NCBI GenBank assembly: GCA_029204225.1
Contig: CM055106.1
Span: 10,383,969-10,447,968, forward strand
Direction of reading: 5' to 3'
Source: Diphasiastrum complanatum
Lineage: Eukaryota > Streptophyta > Lycopodiopsida > Lycopodiales > Lycopodiaceae
Length of the DNA: 64,000 nucleotides
Of the stretch, positions 42,854-52,699 are shown piece by piece. Below the pieces are notes generated by a model. The model searched no databases. It was not told the DNA's origin and saw only the letters and a list, made by a program, of their open reading frames with translations. A program made the position numbers and the translations under genes. The first letter of the stretch is position 1. The number at the start of each line of letters is the position of its first letter.

Positions 42854-43636
42854 TGTTAAAACTGAAAAAACAATCCATATTGATTTCTTGGCTTGCTACA
42901 AATGTTGTACCATGCAAGTATGTAGCTCATTAATGCAAAATTCCAAGTTTGGCCTACATAGAACTCGAGCTACAAGGTTATGTATTATCTAGTTTGATAA
43001 ATGCAACTTGCATATAGTTTGTAGACATAGAATTAGCATGATTATGCTTGTAGAAACTTCTGGCAACTCACATGCATTAATTGTAAGTGATCCATAGTGA
43101 CATGTAAGGCATGCACAAAGTTTAATGGACACATGCATGATGATTTGGACATTTCTAGTTAGAACTAGTACACTTGTAAAGAGTTGGTAGAATCTCATGC
43201 ATGACAAGTGACAAATGTCACATAGACTCTAGATGTCATTTTGGAATGGATAGATATGGTTCTACCTCGAGCTACCTCAATCTCCATAAATATGTGTCTC
43301 TCCACACAATCAATGATGAAGAACCAAAGTTTTGTAGCTATCTCATGTCATTTTGGATCTAAACGAATATTGCTTGTTATCTCTCTAGCTCTCTCTCTCT
43401 CTAACTCATGTTGAGGCTAATGCTCATACATTGAAATCTTGTATTTTTATTCATTCTTTGATCATTGCTATTATATTCTGTTGATTAGCATGCTAGATTG
43501 TGGATTAGCCATTTCTTCTGAACTAGATTTTGTTAATCAATCTAGAATCAGGTTATAGTACCAATCACAAAGCTTAATTAAGATCAGTCACTCTTGTGGA
43601 CATTCCCCACACGTGTGGATTCTGGAAATTTTGTCA
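42854..43636 (+). repeat. 3' LTR of element E
   Basis: Pairs with 37508-38286. Begins tgttaaaactg, ends ggaaattttgtca. The palindrome CACACGTGTG is preserved at 43608-43617 despite many changes elsewhere. Confidence 0.95.
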
Positions 43637-43775
43637 GAGACCACCTTTACTTACAAGAGATTTAGGGAGTAGAAGTGAAATATCGCTTATGGGATAGATT
43701 GGTATTGACACATGTCATTTACAGACCCATCAAGCAGGTGGAGACCTATCATGACACATTTTTTTTCAAGTTTTG
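43637..43775. repeat. remainder of the second copy of the local tandem duplication
   Basis: gagaccacctttacttac through gtcatttacagacccatca continues the copy interrupted by E and matches 36793-36925 with scattered changes. Similarity fades after about 43775. Confidence 0.8.
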
Positions 43776-45344
43776 CTCATTTACTCACTTAGTCACTCAA
43801 TTGAACACTCAGATTGTAATTATTCAATCTTTTTCTTTGTTATCACAGAGTATTATTTCAAAAAGATTGTGACTCTGTCTACACTTAGACTTATACAATC
43901 TTGCGACAAAACATATATTTGTTCCAGTAATAAGTCTTGTTCTACTATGTTGAATGCGTCTATTTTGTTTCGATTGATTTATTATATGCTGATAATCTCA
44001 TTCGTAGATTAAACTATTCATATGACTGATAATCTGTGTCGATCATAATGCTCTAAGTTTCAACTATTTCACTTGCACAAATTAAATCTAGATTAATTTC
44101 ATGCATGTCTACGGAATCGATTGTTTTGATCCAATGACTTTGAAGCTATGATCAAGGAAAGTGATTTTCGATTACTCAAATGTGGCTTGAATCCGATAGA
44201 CATAGATCCATTCACCGAGGATAGTTGGGTTGTTACTTCTTTCACCACATTATCTCGACATGGTCGAATCACCATTTATGAAAATTCAAGGTGAAGGTTG
44301 TACTGATGGCGAAAGAATTATGGGAAATAGTCGCAAGAACTGAACTAATTTCCAATGTCGATGAGCAAGCCTTTTCCAAGTGGAATCTCAGGGATGGTAA
44401 GGCTTTTGTCTTAATCACCCTTAACATCTCTAACATGTAGATCGGCCATAGTAGATAGGGCCAATCTTCAAAAGAAGATCCATTGTAGTAAAAATGTAAA
44501 TGAAGAAGCACTTACCATAAAAATCCATTTGCCAAATGATGAATTGATAGGGTGCAATTGCAGTAGCAGAGAGAGAGGGAAAACTAAAGCATGCAGTATC
44601 AAAAACTGCATGCTTTAGTTTCTAGGAAGATATGAGTGGGAGAGGGAAAACAAATTTCCCTCCAAATAGGATTTTCAAATTTAAAAAGTCTTTTAGTGTT
44701 TTTTTTGAAATTTTAGAAAAGCCAATTTTTATGAAAGTTTAATAGGTTACTTGGACCTTGTATTTTTGAAGAGGTAGTGCGTCAGTTGTTGTCCATTGTA
44801 CAATAGCGAAGCAGGGCAAAGGCAAACGAAGGAGCAAAGTGAGAGAGAGCTCTTTTTATGCATTTTTTTAACGTTGGAACACAGGTAGGTAGATAGTGTG
44901 ACACAAGGGTACGTAGATAGTCTCTCTCTAGAATATTTTTAACTATATAGATTTGTATTGTTAATATCAAATTATTCTAAGTTTGGTCGTGACCTAAACA
45001 ATTATTATTACAATTGTTAATTTAGCAAATCTTATCGCAAACTATGTGAATGTATATGAACTTGGTGCAACAATGTTTGGATTCAATGTAATTGTATATT
45101 AGCTCCATTGTATATTAGTTGTTGCACAAAAAGAACTCATTAATCAATTTCAAAATGATCCTATTTATTTTGAAACATCTGTTTGTTTAACTTCAAGAGC
45201 TTTGATTAATATCAGCTTGCACTATAATCGAAGAAAAACTTCGATTTTTAGTTATTCTTGGAAAAGGGGGCCTTTGGATGGCATTTTCAAAAAATAGTCC
45301 AAAAAATTTGGAAAAGTCCAAAATTAGTTGATCCAATTTTTTGA
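43776..45344. other. unrecognised AT-rich sequence
   Basis: No frame with a recognisable motif and no LTR boundary or repeat detected. At 44591-44618 gcatgcagt and actgcatgc around tatcaaaa form a short inverted repeat. The right edge is the truncation point of fragment F. Confidence 0.45.
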
Positions 45345-46892
45345 GAAACCTTGAACAAGGTTTATGAGTCCAAGTCTACATCTAGGATTCTAACCCTAAG
45401 GAGGCAAATTTTTGAAAGTTTTCAAAAAAAGGATGAAAGTTTTCATGCTTTTGTTTTGAAAGATAAAGCTTTGAATGATGAATTAGGATGTATTGCTGAA
45501 AGCATTAAGCATGTGGAGCTTGTTCAAGTTGTTCTTAATGGATTATTGGATGATCATGCTAACTTGGTGCAAAGTTTTGCTATTCAAAAGACATTGCCAA
45601 GTATGGAGCACTTGCAAGAGGTCATGGTGGCTGAAGAGTTTAGACTCCAAGCAAAAGGAGGATCATCTACATCTCAGGTTGGAGAGGAGGAAGCTATGTT
45701 CTCAAAAGACAAGGGCAAAAGCAATTGGCCTAAAGGAAAAAATGAAAGTGAGCCTTCTACTTTTGTTGGCAAGAAGAAAGATAGATCTAAGCTAAAATGT
45801 TTCTATTGTGGAGTCAAAGGAAATTTTGCTAGTGATTGCTTCAGGAAGAAGAGAGATCAAAGTGAGAAGCAAAGCCATCTAACTCTTGATGAAGATGGTG
45901 TTGATGAATAAATTTCAAATGATGCTTTTGTTATGTCATCATGCTTGAACATGGAGATATTGATCCTTGGTGGATTGATAATGGAGCTACATCACATATG
46001 ACATTTCATAAGGAGTATCATTCATTATTGATGGAATTTGAAGGTGACAAGCATGACCAATGATGGTGAGTGTGCAATCAAAGGGATTGGCACAGTTCCT
46101 ATCTCTCTCTCTAGCAAGCAGAATGTGAATTTGAAGAAGTTTTGTTCATTCCATCAATCCCTAAGAATCTTCTTAGTATTAGTCAAATGCTTGAAAAGTT
46201 TCAAGGTGGAGTTTGATGGTGATGCTTTTTTGATCAAGAAGGAAGGTGAATTGATTGCAAAAGGGAAGAGGCATGGTACATTGTTCAAACTAGATGCTTT
46301 TGTTGTTGCTAACCAAGTTGGATGTATGGCAAAGGAGCAATTTTCAATACAAGAGATATAGCACATGAGATTGGGGCATCTCAACTTCAAGTCATTGGAG
46401 GTGATGGAAAAGAGGCAAGTTGTTTTTGGTCATCCCAAATCTCTAACGAGCATGAATCATATTTGTGAGCAATGTGCTTTATCAAAGTCACATAGGTTAC
46501 CGTACAAAAGATCCACATCAAGATCAAGTAAGCCTTTTCAACTTGTGCATTTGGATATTCATGGAGTTACTACAATTAGCAATGGTGGTGCTAAGATGTA
46601 TGTGACATTTATTGATGAATTTATTAGATTTTGTTGGGTGTATCTACTAAAGATCAAGGATGAGGTGTTTGATGTCTTTGTAAAGTCCAATATTGCAAGG
46701 GAGGTCCAATTTTCTTCAAAATTAAGTGCTTGAGAAGTGACAATCGTGGTGAGCACATTTCTACGAAGTTCAAAGCATTTTGTGATGCAAATGGGATCAA
46801 GAGGGAGCTCACAAGTCCAAGGACACCACAAAATGGAGTGGCTAAGAGGAAGAATAGAACCTTATGTGAAGGAGCCAAAGAATGGAAAGACG
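45345..46892 (+). pseudogene. Copia Gag-Pol remnant F, interrupted by element G
   Basis: Starts inside Gag (NKVYESKSTSRILTLRRQI) and is closest to element B. The CCHC knuckle reads CFYCGVKGNFASDC, the zinc-binding His changed to Asn. A stop at 45909-45911, a shift at 46050 and a stop at about 46361 break it. Protease WWIDNGATSHM has Asn in place of the Ser-Gly pattern (DNG). Pre-integrase LGHLNFKSLEV and CEQCALSKSH, integrase HLDIHGVTTISNGGAKM, then a frameshift near 46725 and LRSDNRGEH, PQNGVAKRKN (catalytic Glu changed to Lys). The 3' limit is the start of the G LTR. Dead. Confidence 0.85.
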
Positions 46893-47531
46893 TGAGAGAT
46901 TTTAACTAGTTTAGTCATATTTTGGTAAATTGTCAATAAGAGGCCAAAACTCATTTTAGACTTAGAGATAAACTTTTTGAAGTTATATTAGTTTAAAATA
47001 AATTAAATAAACACTTTTTGAAATTGTGAGAAAGTTGGTAGTCGAGTTTGAGAGAGATTCAAATTTGAACTTTGGGTACATTGAATCTAGACCCAAAACT
47101 AGTAGGGTTTACATTTTGGAGGGAAAGACAAGTGGCCAAATAGGGTTTGGAAACCTATAAAAGGATGTAAGTCGTGGAGAGACACATCCTCTCTCTTATC
47201 TCTCTCATTTCATCATTATACATGTTTCTCTTTGGGTTCTACTACTCATTGGTGCACTATCTTGGTGATATCTTGCAATCTTGTGTAGAATGCTCATATT
47301 TTGTTATTTTCGGTTCCACACATGTGAAATACAGTAGGGTACTGTAATTGTACAAACATCAAACATATTTTATGTTTTGGTTCATGTTTGATCAGTATCT
47401 CTTAGAGTTTGCATCTCATTTTATATGTAGATGCTGTTTTTTCTACATTGGCAGGATTGTTGGTTTGTTCCTTATTGTAACCAAAGATCAGGGACATGGA
47501 TTGGATCTTGAATGATCTGAAATCCTTCACA
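46893..47531 (+). repeat. 5' LTR of element G
   Basis: The end is fixed by the primer binding site (ccttcaca just before it). The start at tgagagattttaac is chosen because F integrase homology ends there and the first bases resemble the B LTR (tgtgaaaaattgtcaac). Length 639 bp, like the 653 bp of B. A TATA box lies at 47154. The LTR word cacacatgtgaaat at about 47318 is a decayed palindrome. Confidence 0.65.
47154..47164 (+). promoter_or_regulatory. TATA box of the element G LTR
   Basis: cctataaaagg, a near-perfect plant TATA box, followed about 35 bp downstream by the pyrimidine-rich cctctctcttatctctctc. Confidence 0.7.
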
Positions 47532-47543
47532 TGGTATCAGAGC
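47532..47543 (+). other. primer binding site of element G
   Basis: tggtatcagagc, initiator Met tRNA type, immediately after the LTR. Confidence 0.92.
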
Positions 47544-48133
47544 TATTGTTCTTCAGGTTATGAAATGATCAGCCATCTTTAGCAAGGATTTAGAGGAGTT
47601 ACCAATTCTAGAGCATGCTAGATTGATCTCTACTCAAAAATTAGCACTTTTGCATGTGTAGAATTGATCTTTTGTAGGTCAAAACTCAATATAGGGTTAT
47701 ATACTTGATCAATTCTGATTTCACACTTGTTTTACTGGATTTAGATGATTTTTGGTTCATTAGGAAGGTCTCATTGTATTCTACAAGAAGATATATCAAG
47801 TTTCTAAAAATTGCATGTAGAATTTGAGATATTCAATTTTTTGTGATTTTGTCAAAACCCTAATTTTGATTGGATCTATAGTTTGTGAGGTTACTGAACT
47901 TCATTTGAGTGTGTTTCAATCTTAGAAAGTGGCAAGAATCATTAGATTGAGGATAGATCATAGGTTGATCAAGATTTCACTATTCTATGTGTTGATTTTC
48001 TAGTTAGAAGTGCTAGAAGAGATTTGAGAGGTTCCATATCTTTGTGATTTCTTCTTGAGTTCATTTGTTGGCATTCAAGAGAGTGCTTTGTGCATTGGAA
48101 CAGGTTAAAAGAATAAGATTAGGTCACTTAAAC
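47544..48133 (+). other. 5' leader of element G
   Basis: About 590 bp, the same length as the leaders of B and C; non-coding. Confidence 0.75.
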
Positions 48134-48983
48134 ATGGCTACAAGTGGAGGCTTTATGTTGGAGAGCAATAATAGGCTTACCTTAATCAACTATTCTACTT
48201 GGAAGGTGAGGATGGAGTCCTTATTGGAGATGAATGAGTTGATGGAGATTGTTGCAGGTGTGGAACAGAGGCCTCAAGCACCTCAAGATCAAGTGAGGTA
48301 TGACAAGAGAGCAAAGAAAGATCTACACATAATTAAGATGAATGTTACCAATGAACTTCTCAAGAAGATTGATAAGTGCACATCATCTTTGGAGGCTTGG
48401 GAAGCTTTGAAGAAGCTTTACGAATCCAAGTCTACATCAAGATTCTTACTCTTAGGAGGAAAATCTTTCAAAGTTTGCAAAAGAAGGAAGAGAGTACTCA
48501 TGCTTTTGTTTTGAGGGTTAAAGCATTCAATGATGAGTTAGCATGTATTGATGAGAGCATTAAGGAGGTAGAACTTGTTCAAGTTATACTTAATGGCTTG
48601 TTGGATGATCATGCTAATCTTGTTCAAGGTTTTTCTATTCAAAAGACTTTGCCAAGTATTGTGGATTTGAAAGAGATCTTGGTGAATGAGGAATATAGGC
48701 TTCAATCAAGAGGAGGTGGATCTACATCGACATCTCATTGTGAAGAGGAGGCTATATTCATCAAAGGCAAGTTCAAGGGCAAAGACAAAGGCAAGTGGTC
48801 TAAAGGGAAAGATCAAGGTGAGACTTCCTCTTTTGGCAAAAAGAAAGATAAGTCTAAGTTGAAGTGCTTTTATTGTGGAATCAAAGGGCATTTTGCAAAT
48901 GAATGTTTGAAGAAGCAAAGAGATGAAGGTAGCAAGAAAATCAACTTCACTACTAATGATGAGGATCTAGGTGGTGGTGATAG
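48134..48983 (+). pseudogene. Gag of element G, frameshifted and truncated
   Basis: ATG 48134 opens MATSGGFMLESNNRL, an almost B-like Gag. A frameshift near 48445 (after ESKSTSRF) moves the rest to another frame, which then runs through ILTLRRKIFQSLQKKEES, QVILNGLLDDHANLVQ and the basic linker to an intact CCHC knuckle CFYCGIKGHFANEC. Just beyond, at about 48984, Gag homology stops at the word gtgcccctgtgaaggttccc, which belongs to the following satellite. Protease, integrase, RT and the 3' LTR of G are missing. Confidence 0.88.
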
Positions 48984-49990
48984 TGCCCCTGTGAAGGTTC
49001 CCAAGAGCAAAAAATGGCCTAGAACCTTCTCAGACAACAAATTTTTGAGTTTCCTTGGGAAGTAACCTTCGTAGAGCTCTCTAAAGTTTCATCTCACTAA
49101 GACAAGGACAAAGAGAAGTCTGCGAGAGTTAGATCCCAAAAAAAGTGCCCCTGTGAAGGTTCCCAAGAGCAAAAAGTGGCCTAGAACCTTCTCAGACAGC
49201 AAAATTTTGAGTTTCCTTGGGAAGTAACTCTTGCAGCTTGGTAAGCAAGTGGATCTGACTTAGATAGAAGCACATACCAGTCTGTAAAGATTAGTTCCCA
49301 GAAAATCTCAAAATTTGGCCAAAAAAACCCCAAAAAAATGTAGTTTTTTCAAGATTTTTTAAGTTTCCTAGGGAAGTAACTCTTGCAGCTTGGTGAGCAG
49401 CTGAATCTAACTGAGATACAAGTTTATACAAGTTTGCAAGGGTTTGTTCCCAGAAAACCTTAAAATTTTGCCAGAAAACCCCAAAAAAATGCACTTTTTT
49501 CAAGACTTTTTGAGTTTCCTTGGGAAGTAACTCTTGCAGATTGGTTAGCAGGTGAATCTAACTTGGATACAATTGCATACTAGTCTGAGAGGGTTTCTTC
49601 CCAAAAAATATTAAAATGTTGCCAAAAAAACCCTCCAAAAATGCACGTTTTTCAAGATTTTTTGAGTTTCCTTGAGAAGTAACTCTCACAGCTTGTTGAG
49701 CAACTGAATCTGACTAAGATACAAGTGCATACCAGTTTGCAAGGGTTTTTTTCCCAGAAAATCCTAAAATATTGCAAAAAAAACCCAAAACAATGCACCT
49801 TTTTCAAGATTTTTTCAGTTTCCTTGGGAGGTAACTCTCGCAGCTTGGTTAGCAGCTGAATCTGACTTAGATACAAGTGTATACTAGTCTGCGAGGGTTT
49901 GTTCCCAGAAAATCTAAAAATTTTGCAAACAAACCCCAAAAAAATGCACTTTTTCCATGATTTTTTAAGATCTGTTGGGAAGTAACCTTT
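48984..49990. repeat. tandem satellite with a period of about 150 bp
   Basis: The word tttccttgggaagtaact and its variants start units at about 49052, 49213, 49363, 49514, 49666, 49820 and 49971, i.e. about every 150-160 bp. Each unit also carries ttcccagaaaat..aaaat, a run of aaaaccccaaaaa and a final aagattttttgagtttcc. Homology between adjacent units looks like 80-90%. The first unit is joined directly to the truncated G gag, and 48984-49040 recurs at 49147-49205. No coding function: the frames on the minus strand are by-products of the repeat. Confidence 0.9.
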
Positions 49991-50640
49991 GCGAAGAGTT
50001 TTTAGATAGATCTAACCTAGACCTAGCTACTGTAAAATTTTTGTAAAGATCCAACGGTTAAATTTTCAAATATTTAAGAAAAAATGCCAAAAATAAGTGC
50101 CAAAAAATTGAGGTTTCTCCAGATCCTGACAAATCTGTCCATCAAGAACTCTGACAGAACTCACATTGTCTAGAAATGGTCCAGATATAGCTACTTTAGG
50201 AAGGTTGAAGGTTTGATTCACTCAGATCTGAAAAAATCTCAAAAAAAAAAAAAAATCACAAAAAACCAAGAAAAAGGGCTAAAATCACACTATTAGCCAA
50301 ATGAAACTGATCACATCTTGTCAAATCTAGGTTGCAGTCACATTATCCATCAAGATCCAACATCCCTGGACTGAATCAAGTGAATGAACCTCAGATCAAG
50401 CTGATCAGTTCCCTCCACATCAACCACTATCCATCCATCATTCTTCTGTCCCATCTCTATTCCATCTTCTATTTCCATCTCTGTTAGATAAATCCATTTC
50501 TGTCTCTATTCTCATCCATACTGATCCACTGTTTACCGATTCTCTAAAAAAAAAAAAAAAAAAAAAGAGGTTGGAACACCAGAGTCACTGAGCAAACCTT
50601 GAAGCAATTCACCAACCAGCTACTTTGCGACATTCTAGTG
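49991..50640. other. AT-rich sequence with two poly(A) runs
   Basis: A-runs at about 50237-50251 and 50549-50569. The second is followed directly by gag-like sequence of N, and the preceding stretch contains short repeats of the form ccatctctattcc. No gene. Confidence 0.5.
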
Positions 50641-51800
50641 CTCAACTATGGAGACCGCCCTTGTAGGATTATCGAAATTAAAAAAGTTTCCTACTGAAAC
50701 AATCCGAGACTACACCTATTGGATCTATCATCTAGTGAAGGATTGTGAACCCCCGATTCCCCAACAGATCATCATGGCAAAATACTATGCCGGACTGTCC
50801 AAAAGGATTGGATATGGTATGGAAGAGTTAGCATCCTATGCGTCGCTTGTAAGGATGCTGCCTTGATGGAAATCTCACTCGGGAAGAAGGATTTTCCCTA
50901 TCCAGATGGGGAATCAGAGCAACAAAGGTCGACAACGAGCGATGATCCAACAAGAATGGAACCCCTTGCAAGGCAACAAAGTGCAGCAAGGTCAAACAGA
51001 TCAAGTGCAGCAAAAGACCAAGAACCTTGCACTTCAAGCTGTTAACAAGCTTATGCTCGCTCTATTCAGTTTCTTGAAAAGGACGAATGTACCTTCTGCT
51101 TTGGAGATCATCCAAGGACCAGGTGTCCAATCAAGAATTCGCGCTTGGTAAAAGGACCAAATACAAAGCAACATGCTTGTCAACAGCAAGAACCAGTGGT
51201 TCAACAGTCAGAAGCAGAATTAAGCCAACAAGGAGCTCACCAGAGGATGAATGTCAGATTGATCCATCTAAATCACGAGTTTCTTCAACAAACAATGGCA
51301 AGGTAGAAGTTTTGGTTATATCCTCTTGCATGTCACCGAATTCAATGGAGGACCATAACAACCTACCAGTCTATTTTGTGGAAGATCCTAAGGGAAATCT
51401 GTTACCTGTGTATGCCTATCAACTTAGAGGTGATGGCATACTGCACTCAGTTAGGTGCTATGGATGCGGAGAAAAACACCGCCGTGCTGAATCTCCACAC
51501 CAAGGGGATCCGTCAACATTTGATCCCTCGTGTTCACAATGCGGAGTTAATCATCCATGCCGAGATTTCTCGATGAGAAATCCACAAATAGCCAGGAGGC
51601 ATTTGGCCTATGTAGACCGACATGCACCTGCGGTGACCCTTCCACCTCGAACTGTTGGGGACTTAGTGGGCCCCACCACAGTACACTGTACATGTAGAGC
51701 AATAAGTGCGAGGGCACTAGCTTCCTACGTGTATAATCCCAACCCAATGAGCACACAATTTGGTTTTGTAGAACTTGTAGAATTAGGAATCAGTGACTAG
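50641..51800 (+). pseudogene. Gag remnant N with unusual Cys/His motifs
   Basis: The first frame (50648-50866) reads ETALVGLSKLKKFPTETIRD and PIPQQIIMAKYYAGLSKRIG, resembling a retroelement capsid C-terminus. A shift follows. The frame through 51088-51126 gives CTFCFGDHPRTRCPIK, a CCHC-like knuckle with the order C-x2-C-x3-H-x4-C. Further on (frame 51087-51800) come CYGCGEKH and CSQCGVNHPCRDF, two more Cys clusters. The same knuckle type recurs on the minus strand at about 60300 (fragment P). I do not recognise the family; it is not the Gag type of A, B, C or M. Stops and shifts show that it is not functional. Confidence 0.55.
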
Positions 51801-51838
51801 GGGACCACAGTACACTGTACATGTAGAGCAATAAGTGC
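51675..51838 (+). repeat. 35-bp direct repeat pair
   Basis: accacagtacactgtacatg and the following 15 bases occur identically at 51675-51709 and 51804-51838. The repeat contains the inverted word gtacactgtac. Confidence 0.9.
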
Positions 51839-52269
51839 CCAACAATCCTTCATGCAGAATAACAAACAGATAGCTAAACTTGTAACTACTATAAGGAAAA
51901 ACATCATCGCATTCACAGATTGAGCAGGAGGCAGAATTCTCTATATTATCAGAATGAGTTTTTATAACAAAACCGTGAGCGCTATCTATATCCCACATCA
52001 GTGCACCACCGCAAGAGAGACACTCTCTCTCACAAATAACTAGCCATTGCTAGCATCCACACTCTCCTCTCTTCTCTGCTATGTCAAGTAACTAGCTACT
52101 GCTTGCTACCTCTATATACATATATTTTTCTCTCACGTTGATCCTATATGTAAACACAACTGAGAGATTAATTAATCTAATCTACGGTAATCAAAAGAAG
52201 ACTTAATGGCTTCTAGTTTTATGTTGTTGTCCTCCCCGTACTTCACTTGTGTTCTGTTGCTTGCACTGC
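51839..52269. other. unrecognised sequence with CT-rich patches
   Basis: No frame of interest. agagagacactctctctcac near 52014 and other CT/GA patches recall LTR R/U5 regions but no boundary can be placed. Confidence 0.4.
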
Positions 52270-52690
52270 CCGTCACGCGCCACAGGAGCATGAAAATGTG
52301 GTGCTATCACAGCTGCATCCTAATCGCAGTTGAAGCCATTGTGGTGCCTTTGGGGTCCTTCAACATCGTGAGCTTGACCGCAACTAAAGCCATTGCGGTG
52401 CCCTTGCGGTCCTTCAATGTCGTGAGCTTCAGCCGCATGTTGACCGCAGTTGAAGCCATTGCGGTTGCAGTGCCTCGGGAGTTAGTCCACTTTGTATTTC
52501 CACCGCAAGCGATGACTTGCGGTGGTCTTTCAGTTCTTTCACTTCGTAGCTTGATACCGTATGTGCCCGCATTTTGCAGTTCTTGTTGTGTGGTAGGCGG
52601 AGCCTTAGTGGTATCCTGGCGGTATGCGGTGCCTTGGGCGGTGCATTGCGGTTTGACCTTGCGATGCCTTGGTGGTGCATTGCGGTGTGA
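52270..52690 (-). repeat. GCGGT-rich repeat block, possible 3' LTR part of element H
   Basis: A unit of about 55-65 bp (ccgcagttgaagccattgcg ... ccttcaa..tcgtgagctt) repeats at about 52325, 52378 and 52442. The block 52455-52690 (gcggttgcagtgcctcgggag through gcattgcggtttgacc) recurs diverged and in the same orientation at about 57165-57345. Placed at either end of the H pol and leader, the two blocks could be the LTRs of H, though their outer parts do not match. Confidence 0.45.
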
Positions 52691-52699
52691 CTTGTGATT

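Larger units (their letters stand above)
37508..43636 (+). mobile_element. Copia LTR retrotransposon E, complete ends, decayed coding region
   Basis: LTRs 37508-38286 (779 bp) and 42854-43636 (783 bp) show roughly 25-30 differences plus small indels, so E is much older than A, B and C. The flanks share gaga (37504-37507, 43637-43640), probably a decayed 5-bp duplication. A primer binding site and polypurine tract are present. E sits inside the second copy of a local tandem duplication, so the first copy gives a near-intact view of the unoccupied site. Confidence 0.95.

Noticed and set aside
49048-49990. CRISPR-like array of regular repeats
   Set aside because: Whole 150-bp units are repeated, spacers included, and the context is a plant retroelement; this is a satellite.
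52206-52697. 163-codon plus-strand frame
   Set aside because: It spans the GCGGT repeat block and its protein is merely the repeat translated; the minus-strand RNase H overlaps its end.
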